Shown here: in pieces, positions 1 through 7,059 of the stretch
Layout of the letters: the number at the start of each line of letters is the position of its first letter
Numbering within the stretch: the first letter of the stretch is position 1
Assembly: GCA_018828205.1 (NCBI GenBank)
Contig: JAHJWA010000008.1
Coordinates: 1 to 16,398 of the forward strand
DNA length: 16,398 nt
Direction of reading: 5' to 3'
Origin: Alphaproteobacteria bacterium
GTDB taxonomy: Bacteria > Pseudomonadota > Alphaproteobacteria > Sphingomonadales > Sphingomonadaceae
Position numbers and translations under genes: made by a program
The notes under the pieces: model-generated
Told to the model about the DNA's origin: nothing
What the model saw: only the letters and a program-made list of their open reading frames with translations
Databases searched by the model: none

Positions 1-330
1 ATCGGCCCGGTCCCCGCGGTCGAGCGGCTGTTCGCGCGCACCGGGATGGGCTGGGACGATATCGGGCTGGTCGAATTGAACGAGGCCTTCGCGCCGCAGG
101 TGCTCGCCGTGCTCAAGGGCTGGGGCTGGAGCGAGGATGATTCGCGCCGCGAAATCCTCAACGTGAACGGCTCGGGCATTTCGCTCGGCCATCCGATCGG
201 CGCGACCGGGCTGCGGATCCTTGCCGACATGGCATATGAGATGCAGCGCCGCGAGGTCCGCTACGGCCTCGAAACCATGTGCATCGGCGGCGGTCAGGGA
301 ATGGCCGCGCTGTTCGAACGCGCCGCCTGA
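1..330 (+). CDS. Thiolase (acetyl-CoA acyltransferase), C-terminal fragment
   Basis: This is the last 109 residues of a thiolase whose start lies beyond the left edge; the frame is open from base 1 and ends in TGA at 328-330. Thiolases cleave or form 3-ketoacyl-CoA by thiolytic exchange with CoA. Visible hallmarks are NEAF at fragment residues 27-30, the active-site histidine in GHPIGATG (His64) and the second active-site cysteine in MCIGGGQG (Cys94). The nucleophilic cysteine of the N-terminal half is outside the window. The strand just before the GHP loop reads NGSGISLGHP rather than the more usual NGGAIALGHP. The spacing resembles degradative thiolases such as 3-oxoadipyl-CoA or 3-ketoacyl-CoA thiolases, but substrate cannot be assigned from this fragment. 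phhA follows 49 bases downstream on the same strand. Confidence 0.9.
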   Translation: MGPVPAVERLFARTGMGWDDIGLVELNEAFAPQVLAVLKGWGWSEDDSRREILNVNGSGISLGHPIGATGLRILADMAYEMQRREVRYGLETMCIGGGQGMAALFERAA

Positions 331-344
331 TTTGACGGCCCGAT

Positions 345-373
345 TTGTAACCCGCCCCGGCACGCGCTAGATA
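345..373 (+). promoter_or_regulatory. Candidate sigma70-type promoter of phhA
   Basis: TTGTAA (345-350) and TAGATA (368-373) are separated by exactly 17 bases and sit just before the phhA start codon at 380. The match to TTGACA/TATAAT is partial (4/6 and 3/6). If the -10 is right, transcription would begin at or within a few bases of the ATG, giving a leaderless or near-leaderless mRNA. An AGGA at 373-376 is also present and could serve as a ribosome site if transcription starts upstream. This is pattern matching only. Confidence 0.35.
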
Positions 374-379
374 GGACCG

Positions 380-1318
380 ATGGCAACACTCGCGACCACA
401 GAACAGGATTTCAGCCGCCTTCCGGAAATGCCGGAAGAGGTCTTCACCGCGCCGCTGCGGCGGCCCGACCATCTGGGCGAGGACTGGCTAGAGCCCAAGC
501 AGACCGTTTACACCCCCGAAGAGCATGCGATCTGGGACGAGCTCTTCGCGCGGCAGATGGAGGTGCTGCCCGGCCGCGCCGCGAGCGCCTTCATGGCGGG
601 TCTCGAGAAGCTCGATCTGGGCAAAGGCGGGGTCCCCGATTTCGCCACGATGAGCGCCGATCTGGACGCGCTCACCGGTTGGAGCGTGGTGCCGGTGCCG
701 ATGCTGATCCCCGACCACGTCTTCTTCTGGCACCTCGCCAACCGCCGCTTCCCCGCGGGCAATTTCATCCGCACGCGCGAGACCTTCGACTATATTCAGG
801 AGCCCGACGTCTTCCACGATGTCTTCGGCCATGTACCGATGCTCACCGACCCGACCTTTGCCGATTACATGCAGGAATACGGCAAGGCTGGGTGGAAGGC
901 GATGCGCTACAACCGGCTGAAGGCGCTCGGTGCGCTCTACTGGTACACGGTGGAGTTCGGCCTGATCCAGGAAGCCGACGGCATCAAGGCCTATGGCGCG
1001 GGTATCCTCTCGGGCCCCACCGAGGTGGTCTATGCGAGCGAGGCCAAGAGCCCCAACCGCATCATGCTCAACGTCGACCGGGTCATGCGCACCGATTACG
1101 TGATCAGCGATCTCCAGCCGACCTATTTCGTGATCGAGAGCTTCGAGGATCTCTACCGCCAGACGGTGGAGCGTGATTTCGACCGCCTCTATCGCAATCT
1201 GCCGCCCGCCTTCACCTATGCCAATTCCGCGGTGATCGACGTCGACAACGTGCTCAACCGCGGGACGCAGGAATATCTGCTGCGCGGGGGACGCGGGAGC
1301 GGGGCGCGCCCGGTCTAG
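380..1318 (+). CDS. phhA: Phenylalanine 4-hydroxylase
   Basis: This is a 312-residue monomeric-type bacterial phenylalanine 4-hydroxylase, a tetrahydropterin- and Fe(II)-dependent enzyme that converts L-phenylalanine to L-tyrosine in the cytosol. The iron-binding facial triad is complete: His146 and His151 in FHDVFGHVP and Glu192 in WYTVEFGL. The His-to-Glu spacing of 41 residues is the same as in the Chromobacterium enzyme. The conserved stretch from about residue 100 to 250 (SVVPVPMLIP, RFPAGNFIR, EPDVFHD, SGPTEVVYA) covers the catalytic core. There is no N-terminal ACT regulatory domain, as usual for bacterial forms. ATG at 380 is preceded by AGGA. The C-terminal tail (RGGRGSGARPV) is Gly/Arg-rich and probably disordered. 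No pterin carbinolamine dehydratase (phhB) or regulator is visible nearby. The gene may share transcripts with the upstream thiolase (49-base gap) but also has its own promoter-like sequence. Confidence 0.97.
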   Translation: MATLATTEQDFSRLPEMPEEVFTAPLRRPDHLGEDWLEPKQTVYTPEEHAIWDELFARQMEVLPGRAASAFMAGLEKLDLGKGGVPDFATMSADLDALTGWSVVPVPMLIPDHVFFWHLANRRFPAGNFIRTRETFDYIQEPDVFHDVFGHVPMLTDPTFADYMQEYGKAGWKAMRYNRLKALGALYWYTVEFGLIQEADGIKAYGAGILSGPTEVVYASEAKSPNRIMLNVDRVMRTDYVISDLQPTYFVIESFEDLYRQTVERDFDRLYRNLPPAFTYANSAVIDVDNVLNRGTQEYLLRGGRGSGARPV

Positions 1319-1351
1319 CCACGGCCCGGTCTACACACGGAACGCGGGACA

Positions 1352-1390
1352 AAGAAAAACCGGCCCGGGATCGCTCCCGGGCCGGCTTTC
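1352..1390 (-). terminator. Strong intrinsic terminator between phhA and the lipoprotein gene
   Basis: A perfect 11-bp GC stem (arms 1360-1370 and 1375-1385, loop TCGC) lies between two convergent genes. Reading the - strand the stem is followed by GTTTTTCTTTG, a good U-tract, so it best terminates the lipoprotein gene. On the + strand it is followed by CTTTCT, so it may also stop phhA transcripts. Confidence 0.85.
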
Positions 1391-1409
1391 TCGCAATCGA
1401 CTAAGTCGA

Positions 1410-1682
1410 TTACATGGTTTCGGTGGTGGTCGCCGCGTCGGTTTCGTCGATCGCTTCCTCAGCCGCATCGGCTTCGGCTTCGATGTTCTCGTCCATGGCG
1501 TCGGCCTGATCATCGGTGATCTCGCCGGTCTCTTCCATCAGGTCGACCTGCTCTTCGGCGACTTCTTCGGTGGCTTCGATCTCGTCTTCGGCCTGGTTTT
1601 CAGCGGCGCTGTCGCAAGCGGCGAGGCCGAGGCTCAGAGCGGCAACCGAAACGACCATCGAGGTCTTGAAAATGCTCTTCAT
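1410..1682 (-). CDS. Small, highly acidic lipoprotein (unknown function)
   Basis: This is a 90-residue predicted lipoprotein that I do not recognise as a named family. It begins MKSIFKTSMVVSVAALSLG, a lysine-containing n-region and hydrophobic core, followed by a lipobox LAAC with the lipidated cysteine at position 23. The mature part has about 28 Asp/Glu among 68 residues and no Lys or Arg, with helix-favouring EEAxEE-type runs. Residue +2 after the cysteine is Asp, which in E. coli favours retention in the inner membrane; whether that rule holds here is unknown. The ATG at 1682 was chosen over upstream in-frame starts because it begins the signal peptide and is preceded by AAGGGGAA 5 bases away. 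It is monocistronic in appearance, with a strong terminator directly downstream. Similar short acidic lipoproteins are common in sphingomonads. Cation binding or an envelope stress role would be speculation. Confidence 0.85.
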   Translation of the reverse strand: MKSIFKTSMVVSVAALSLGLAACDSAAENQAEDEIEATEEVAEEQVDLMEETGEITDDQADAMDENIEAEADAAEEAIDETDAATTTETM

Positions 1683-1771
1683 AATATTTCCCCTTGAAGT
1701 TGAGCCGTCCGCAACGCGAATTCGGCTCGTGCGCCTCACTGCGATAGAAGACCCGGCGTTGCAAGCGTCAT

Positions 1772-1792
1772 CGCCATGATTCCGCCATGATT
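1772..1792. repeat. Two 10-base direct repeats at an 11-base period
   Basis: CGCCATGATT occurs at 1772-1781 and again at 1783-1792, separated by one base. The 11-base period is about one helical turn. The repeats lie 90-110 bases upstream of the lipoprotein start and 43 bases beyond the uppP stop. A tandem protein-binding site is possible, but chance duplication is equally possible. Confidence 0.4.
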
Positions 1793-1834
1793 GCGACGAA
1801 GCGTTCGGGAAGCTGGAGATCGCACGGGTCGTAT

Positions 1835-2641
1835 TCAAGCCATCAGCCAGAAGACGAACGCGCTACCGATCACGATGCGATACCAGGCGAACGGCGCAAA
1901 ACCGTGCTTGCTGACGAAGGCGACGAAGGCGCGGATGACCACCAGCGCCACCAGAAAGGCGGCGGCGAAGCCCAGCGCGATCTCGCCCCAGCCGATCGCT
2001 GCCTCGCCCGATCGCAGCGCGGGATCGTCGAGAATCTTGACCGTCGCGGCGCCGAGCATGGTGGGAACCGCGAGAAAGAAGGAGAATTCGGCGGCGGTCT
2101 TGCGGCCCACGCCCATTGCCAGCGCGCCCAGAATGGACGAGGCCGAACGGCTCGTGCCGGGCACCATCGCGAGGCACTGGGCGAGACCGATCGCCAGTGC
2201 GGTACCGGCTGAGAGCGCGGCAACGCCCTTGTCCTCGCGCGCCGGGATGATCCTTTCCAACACAAGGATCGCCACACCCCCGACCACCAAGGCTACCGCG
2301 ACCACCAGCGGCGCGCCCAGCATCACGTCGATCGCATCCTTGGCCAGCAGACCGATGAAGGCGGCGGGGAGGAAGCCGAGGAAGATGTTGCGGGTGAAGC
2401 GCCAGGATTCGGTCTCGCGCCGAAACAATCCCATCCCCATGTCCCAGAACAGCTTCCGGTAGCTCACCACCACCGCCAGGATCGCGCCTAGCTGGATCAC
2501 GATGTTGAACTGCTGCCACTGGTCGGGGTCGTAGCCGAACCAGGCCTGCGCGAGGATGAGGTGCCCGGTCGAGCTGACCGGGAGAAATTCGGTCAGCCCT
2601 TCGAGGATGCCGAGCAGAATGGCGGTGAGCGTGTTGTCCAT
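1835..2641 (-). CDS. uppP: Undecaprenyl-diphosphatase
   Basis: This is a 268-residue integral membrane enzyme of the BacA/UppP family. It dephosphorylates undecaprenyl diphosphate so the C55 lipid carrier can be reused for peptidoglycan and surface glycans, and its loss typically causes bacitracin sensitivity. Both signature motifs are present: EGLTEFLPVSSTGH at residues 14-27 (Glu14, Glu18 and His27 match the E. coli catalytic Glu17, Glu21 and His30) and PGTSRS at 161-166 with Arg165 matching Arg174. Hydrophobic segments cover most of the chain and length is normal for the family. The start at 2641 places the first motif at the usual distance from the N-terminus, although no clear Shine-Dalgarno sequence precedes it. 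A terminator-like hairpin ends only 18 bases upstream of the start codon, so expression may depend on read-through from the M13 peptidase gene or on a promoter inside the 104-base gap. Confidence 0.96.
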   Translation of the reverse strand: MDNTLTAILLGILEGLTEFLPVSSTGHLILAQAWFGYDPDQWQQFNIVIQLGAILAVVVSYRKLFWDMGMGLFRRETESWRFTRNIFLGFLPAAFIGLLAKDAIDVMLGAPLVVAVALVVGGVAILVLERIIPAREDKGVAALSAGTALAIGLAQCLAMVPGTSRSASSILGALAMGVGRKTAAEFSFFLAVPTMLGAATVKILDDPALRSGEAAIGWGEIALGFAAAFLVALVVIRAFVAFVSKHGFAPFAWYRIVIGSAFVFWLMA

Positions 2642-2659
2642 GACTGTGGCGCCATGAAG

Positions 2660-2699
2660 AAAGGGGGTGCCAAGTCAAGCGACCGGCACCCCCTTTTTT
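2660..2699. terminator. Bidirectional terminator-like hairpin between the M13 peptidase gene and uppP
   Basis: Arms AAAGGGGGTGCC (2660-2671) and its complement GGCACCCCCTTT (2685-2696) form a 12-bp stem with a 13-base loop. On the + strand it runs into TTTTTTG, a classic intrinsic terminator. On the - strand, the direction of the flanking genes, it is followed by CTTC after the TTT of the stem, a weaker tail. It is best read as the terminator of the M13 peptidase gene, but its closeness to the uppP start also puts it in or at the edge of the uppP leader. Confidence 0.75.
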
Positions 2700-2745
2700 G
2701 CTTTGCGTACCGCTGGTCGCGCGATCCGGTCGTCGCTTCGGGCGC

Positions 2746-4893
2746 TTACCAGATGGTGATACGCTCTTCGGGCGGCAGGTAGAGTTCGTCCTGCGGCGTC
2801 ACGCCGAAGGCTTCGTACCAGGCGTCCATATTGCGCACGACGCCGTTGGTGCGGAACTCTTCGGGGCTGTGGCTGTCGGTGCGCAGCCGCTGCCGCGCGG
2901 TCTCCTCGCGCTGCGCCGAACGCCAAACCTGCGCCCAGGCGAGGAAGAAGCGCTGGTCGCCGGTCAGCCCGTCGATCACCGGCACGTCTTTGCCCTCGGT
3001 CGCGATCTTGTAGGCGCGATAGGCCAGGCTGAGCCCGCCCAGATCGCCGATGTTCTCGCCCAGCGTCAGCCGTCCGTTGACGCAAGTCTCGCCGTCGTCG
3101 AGCGGACAGAAGGCGTTGTACTGCTCGACCAGCGCGGTGCCGCGCTCGTCGAAGGCGGCGCGGTCGGCATCGGTCCACCAGTTTCGCAGCATTCCGGTGC
3201 TGTCGTATTTCGAACCCTGATCGTCAAAGCCGTGGCCGATCTCATGCCCGATCACCCCACCGATCGCGCCGTAATTCACCGCCGGATCCGCGCTCAGCGC
3301 GAAGAAGGGCAGCTGCAGGATTGCGGCGGGGAAGACGATCTCGTTCTTGGTCGCGTTGTAATAGGCGTTGACCGTCTGCGGCAGCATGAACCATTCGGTC
3401 CGATCGATCGGCTGGCCCAGCTTGGACAGATTGTCCTGCCATTGCCACTTGGCCGCCGCCATACGGTTGGCGAGCGGTTCGCCCGGAGTGATCTCGAGGC
3501 CCTCGTAGGTTTCGAGATTCTCGCGATAGCCGATCTTGGGGTCGAAGCTGTCGAGTTTGGCGAGGGCTTGGATCTTGGTCTCGTCACCCATCCATTCGAT
3601 ATCGTCTATCGACTGCCTGACCGCGATCCGCAAATTGGCGACCAGATCGTCCATCGCCGCCTTGTTCTCGGGCGGGAAATAGCGCGCGACGTAGCTCTTG
3701 CCGAGCAATTCGCCCATCAGCCCCTCGGTCTCGGCGATGGCGCGCTTCCAGCGCGCACGCTGCTCGGGCGTGCCCTGCAGCGTCTGGCCGAAGAAAGCGA
3801 AATCCGCCTCGTCGAAACGGCTCGGAAGGATAGCGGCGTTGTTCTCGAGGAACTCCTTGACCGTCCAAGCCTGCAGCACTTCCACCGGCGTATCGACCAG
3901 CAGGCGCATCATCGCCGGCGTGCCGCCACCGATCTTGGCGAGGACGTCCTCGGCCAGGCCGAGCCGCTCGGCTTCTTCGGGGGTCGGGGGCAGATCGCCG
4001 ATCACGAAGCGATCGGTGGCGTCGAAGCCGCTGGTCTCGAGCATTGCGGCGACCGGGAACCCGTCCGCCATCTCGCCCAGTTCCGCAGGGGTGACCGCGT
4101 TGTAGGTCAGGTCGCGATTGCGGCGCACCGCTCTGTCCCAAGAGACGGTGCGCGCGATCCGGTCTTCGAAACCATAGACCGTCTGCGCCATCGCGGCGGG
4201 ATCGGCATAACCCGCCTCGCCCAGCAGGAAGGCGAGATAGTCGCGGTATTTCTGCTGGATCTCGACGCCCTTCTCGCTCTCGTCGAGATAGTAGTCGCGA
4301 TCGGGCAGTCCCAGCCCGCCAGCGCCGAGATGGACCGAATAGCGATCCGGCTCCTTGGCATCGACGCTGACATAGCCGCCCAGCGGGGTGGCATAGCCCG
4401 GCGAACTCCACAGGGTCACCAGGCTGGCCAGCGTTTCCGCGCCCTTGATGGTGTCGAGATAGCCCTGCGCCTGCGCGAGACCGTTGGCCTCGATCGCGGC
4501 GGTGTCCATATAGGACCGATAGGCCTCCACGATACGTCGCTCGTCGCCGGACAGCGCGGCGGGGTCCTTGGCGACCAGCTCGTCGACCAGCGCCTTGACG
4601 TCCGTGGTCGATTTCTCGCGCAGCAGGTTGAAGGCGCCGAAGCGGCCGAATTCGGGCGGCAGCGGGTTGGCGTCGAGCCAGGTCTGGTTGGCATACCCGA
4701 AGAAGTCGTCGCCCGGATCGATATCGTCCGAGAGATATTCCGGGTCGAAACCCCATTCGCCGAAGCTCATGGTCGGAGTGGTCGGTTCGGCAGCGGCAGC
4801 GGCGTTGGCCTCGTCCTGGGCCTGCGCGAAGGCCGGTGCGGCGATGGCGAGCGCGATGGCGCTGGCGCCGCCGGCGAGAAGGGTACGGATCAT
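2746..4893 (-). CDS. Secreted M13 family zinc metallopeptidase (neprilysin/PepO-like)
   Basis: This is a 715-residue zinc metallo-endopeptidase of the M13 family. A signal peptide (residues 1-23, cleavage after AFA) directs it to the periplasm or outside. The N-terminal M13 domain occupies roughly residues 50-440 and contains SxxPG/DFFGYANQTW-type conserved blocks. The C-terminal catalytic domain shows NAYYN (509-513), the zinc motif HEIGH (His550, Glu551, His554), the third zinc ligand and partner in ENIGD (Glu613, Asp617), and the substrate-site pair His675/Arg681 in HSPEEFR, spaced as in neprilysin. The chain ends ITIW where many relatives end CxxW, so the terminal cysteine is replaced by Ile712. 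The only two cysteines are Cys596 and Cys604, which could form a disulfide. ATG at 4893 is preceded by GGGAG. The likely role is cleavage of peptides in the periplasm for nutrition or envelope quality control; the substrate is unknown. Confidence 0.96.
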   Translation of the reverse strand: MIRTLLAGGASAIALAIAAPAFAQAQDEANAAAAAEPTTPTMSFGEWGFDPEYLSDDIDPGDDFFGYANQTWLDANPLPPEFGRFGAFNLLREKSTTDVKALVDELVAKDPAALSGDERRIVEAYRSYMDTAAIEANGLAQAQGYLDTIKGAETLASLVTLWSSPGYATPLGGYVSVDAKEPDRYSVHLGAGGLGLPDRDYYLDESEKGVEIQQKYRDYLAFLLGEAGYADPAAMAQTVYGFEDRIARTVSWDRAVRRNRDLTYNAVTPAELGEMADGFPVAAMLETSGFDATDRFVIGDLPPTPEEAERLGLAEDVLAKIGGGTPAMMRLLVDTPVEVLQAWTVKEFLENNAAILPSRFDEADFAFFGQTLQGTPEQRARWKRAIAETEGLMGELLGKSYVARYFPPENKAAMDDLVANLRIAVRQSIDDIEWMGDETKIQALAKLDSFDPKIGYRENLETYEGLEITPGEPLANRMAAAKWQWQDNLSKLGQPIDRTEWFMLPQTVNAYYNATKNEIVFPAAILQLPFFALSADPAVNYGAIGGVIGHEIGHGFDDQGSKYDSTGMLRNWWTDADRAAFDERGTALVEQYNAFCPLDDGETCVNGRLTLGENIGDLGGLSLAYRAYKIATEGKDVPVIDGLTGDQRFFLAWAQVWRSAQREETARQRLRTDSHSPEEFRTNGVVRNMDAWYEAFGVTPQDELYLPPEERITIW

Positions 4894-4918
4894 TGGTTAG
4901 TCTCCCGAGAATGCGACC

Positions 4919-4944
4919 GTCCGCGCGCGTGCAGCGCGCCGGAC
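4919..4944 (-). other. GC-rich hairpin in the likely leader of the M13 peptidase gene
   Basis: The arms GTCCGCGCGC and GCGCGCCGGAC pair over 10 bp with one bulged C and a 5-base loop. The hairpin is 25-50 bases upstream of the peptidase start codon. No T-tract follows on the - strand, so it is unlikely to be an intrinsic terminator of the ABC transporter gene. It may stabilise the mRNA 5' end. Confidence 0.35.
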
Positions 4945-4954
4945 TGTGGCGGCG

Positions 4955-4983
4955 AGCCTAGCCCAGCGCATTCCCAACGCCAA
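4955..4983 (-). promoter_or_regulatory. Candidate promoter of the M13 peptidase gene
   Basis: On the - strand TTGGCG (4983-4978) and TAGGCT (4960-4955) are spaced by 17 bases. Initiation would fall near 4948, just ahead of the leader hairpin, giving a leader of about 55 bases. The match to consensus is only partial. Confidence 0.3.
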
Positions 4984-5030
4984 ATCCGTTGGACGGGCGA
5001 ACTCGGCTTTCCGTCGAACGCCCAGTGGGT

Positions 5031-6860
5031 TCAGGCGCTCTCTAGCCCGAACTGGAGCGTCGCCAGCCGGGCGTAGAGCCCGCCGCCGGCCGACAATTGG
5101 GAATGGGTGCCCTGTTCGACGATCCGGCCGGCCTCCATCACCACGATCCGGTCCGCGGCACGGATGGTGGCGAGCCGGTGCGCGATCACCAGCGTGGTGC
5201 GGTCGCGCATGAGGTGGTCGAGCGCATCCTGCACCAGGCGCTCGCTCTCGGCATCGAGCGCGCTGGTGGCCTCGTCGAGCAGCAGGATCGGCGCGTCGCG
5301 CAGCACCGCGCGGGCGATGGCGAGCCGCTGCTGCTGCCCGCCCGAAAGCCGCGTGCCGTTTTCGCCCAGATAGGTGTCGAGCCCGTCGGGGAGGTCCTCG
5401 AGGAACTGCGCCGCATTGGCCGCCCGCGCGGCTTCCCACACCTGCTCGTCGGTGGCGTCCCAGGCGCCGTAGCGGATGTTGTCGCGCGCATTGGCGCTGA
5501 ACAACACGCCGTCCTGCGGCACCATCGCGATCCGTTCGCGCACCGCATGAGGGTCGGCGCTGGTCAGCGGCACCCCGTCGAGCCGGATCGTCCCCGCCTG
5601 AGGGTCGTAGAACCGCTCGGCGAGCTGGAAAATGGTCGATTTGCCCGCCCCCGAGGGACCGACGATGGCCACCGTTTCGCCCGGTTCGACCTCGAGCGTG
5701 AAATCGGCCAGCGCCGCGACCTCGGGCCGCGTCGGGTAGCGAAAGGTGACATTGCGGAACGACAGGCTGCCGCGCGGCGGCACCGGCAGCGCCTGCGGGC
5801 GTGCGGGGGCGGCGACGGTGGGGCGCTCGTCCTTCAGTTCCGCGATCCGGCTGGCGGCCCCGGCACCGCGCAGCAAGTCGCCGTAGACCTCGGTGAGCGA
5901 ACCGAAGGCGCCCGCGACCAGACCCGCGGTCAGCACGAAGGCGGCGATGGTCCCGCCGGTGATCGTGCCCTCGGCAACCGCCGCGGCGCCGCGCCAGATC
6001 AGGATGGTGATCCCCCCGAAGACGAACATGATGATGATCGAGGTCATCGCCGCGCGGATCAGGATGCGGCGGCGCGCCACGGTGAAGGTGCGCTCCACCG
6101 CATCGCCGAACCGCCCGCTCTCGCGCTCCTGCTGGTTGAAACCCTGGACGATCTTCATCGCCGAGAGCACTTCGGTGACCATCGCCCCGATATCCGCCAC
6201 CCGGTCCTGACTGGTGCGGCTGACGGTGCGCAGCCGCCGTCCGAAATAGGTCAGCGGCAGCATGATGGCCGGGATGATCAGGATCAGCCCCAGCGTCAGC
6301 CCGGGGACCAGATAGAACATGTAGATCGTCCCGCCGATCGCCATCAGCAGGTTGCGCAGCGCGACCGACACGGTGGTGCCCACCACCTGCTCGATCAGCG
6401 TGGTGTCGCTGGTCAGCCGGCTGGATATCTCCTTGGGCGAATTCTCTTCGTAGAAATCGGGCGCCAGCCGCATCAGGTTGCGGTGGGTGCTCAGACGGAT
6501 ATCGGCAACCACGCGTTCGCCCAGCCAGCTGACGAAATAGAACCGCATCGCCGTGCCCAGCGCGAGCACGAGGACGATCAGCAGCAGATAGCGGAACCAG
6601 CGCCCGATCGCATCGGGATCGGCGCCGGCGGCGAAGCCCTGGTCGATGATGAGCTTGAACCCCGCCGGTATCGCGAGCGTGGCGGCAGCGGTGACCAGCA
6701 GCGCCAGCGCCGCCAGCGCGAGATAGCCGGGATAGGCCAGCGCCGCGTGGTAGACCATGACCAGCGGACGGATCGAACGCGCCTTGGGCGGTTCGCCCTC
6801 GCGCCCCGCGCTCTGGAAGTCTTCGCGCGGAACGCTATCGTTCGTCTGAGCTCCGTCCAT
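5031..6860 (-). CDS. MsbA-like ABC transporter, fused permease and ATPase
   Basis: This is a 609-residue ABC exporter half-transporter that would act as a homodimer in the inner membrane. A six-helix transmembrane domain spans about residues 45-320, preceded by a polar N-terminus, and the ATPase domain follows from about 365. ATPase motifs are complete: Walker A GPSGAGKST (401-409), Q-loop Gln449, signature LSGGQ (505-509), Walker B ILLLDE with catalytic Glu530, and the switch His561 in IAHRLAT. The overall pattern fits the MsbA-related exporter group (TIGR02204 style), so lipid or amphipathic export is plausible, but substrate is not readable. I chose ATG at 6860 because AGGTGG ends 5 bases before it; a GTG at 6869 in the same frame overlaps that ribosome site and would add three residues. 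The gene is divergent from phaZ and separated by 137 bases from the M13 peptidase gene downstream. Confidence 0.95.
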   Translation of the reverse strand: MDGAQTNDSVPREDFQSAGREGEPPKARSIRPLVMVYHAALAYPGYLALAALALLVTAAATLAIPAGFKLIIDQGFAAGADPDAIGRWFRYLLLIVLVLALGTAMRFYFVSWLGERVVADIRLSTHRNLMRLAPDFYEENSPKEISSRLTSDTTLIEQVVGTTVSVALRNLLMAIGGTIYMFYLVPGLTLGLILIIPAIMLPLTYFGRRLRTVSRTSQDRVADIGAMVTEVLSAMKIVQGFNQQERESGRFGDAVERTFTVARRRILIRAAMTSIIIMFVFGGITILIWRGAAAVAEGTITGGTIAAFVLTAGLVAGAFGSLTEVYGDLLRGAGAASRIAELKDERPTVAAPARPQALPVPPRGSLSFRNVTFRYPTRPEVAALADFTLEVEPGETVAIVGPSGAGKSTIFQLAERFYDPQAGTIRLDGVPLTSADPHAVRERIAMVPQDGVLFSANARDNIRYGAWDATDEQVWEAARAANAAQFLEDLPDGLDTYLGENGTRLSGGQQQRLAIARAVLRDAPILLLDEATSALDAESERLVQDALDHLMRDRTTLVIAHRLATIRAADRIVVMEAGRIVEQGTHSQLSAGGGLYARLATLQFGLESA

Positions 6861-6976
6861 GCGAACCACCTAGGGCGCCGCGCTGGCGAAATCCATAGAC
6901 TCGCCGCGTTTGTTCGCCGGTTTGCGCTGGTGCGAAAGGGGGTTCCCGCGCGCGTGCGGGGGACGGGCGTCGGTCG

Positions 6977-6993
6977 ATTGTGCATTGCACAAT
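6977..6993. promoter_or_regulatory. Perfect 17-base palindrome in the phaZ / ABC transporter intergenic region
   Basis: ATTGTGCATTGCACAAT is an 8-bp perfect inverted repeat around a single T. It lies 67 bases before the phaZ start and 117 bases before the divergent ABC transporter start. The core TGC-N3-GCA is shared with the CTGC-N3/4-GCAG site reported for PhaR, the PHB-responsive repressor of Paracoccus. This makes it a good candidate operator for phaZ; PhaR control is inference. Confidence 0.6.
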
Positions 6994-7059
6994 AGGCCCC
7001 GAGGCGCCACCTTGCCGCCATGTCCGGACGCCCGGACGCGGTGTTTGCAGGGAAAACCA

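Noticed and set aside
2698..5076. A 792-codon open frame on the + strand opposite the M13 peptidase gene
   Set aside because: It is the GC-rich complement of a gene with intact catalytic motifs; its translation is rich in Arg/Gly/Val/Gln/His without domain or membrane logic.
6861..6869. GTG start adding three residues to the ABC transporter
   Set aside because: The GTG lies inside the AGGTGG ribosome site that fits the ATG at 6860.
5097..6995. A 632-codon open frame on the + strand opposite the ABC transporter gene
   Set aside because: It is antisense to a complete ABC exporter and its translation is an Arg/His/Gln/Asp-rich run typical of a shadow frame.
6910..7059. N-terminal extension of the PHB depolymerase
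   Set aside because: The added 50 residues are Cys/Arg-rich and run through the palindrome and promoter region; ATG at 7060 has a ribosome site and gives the normal family length.
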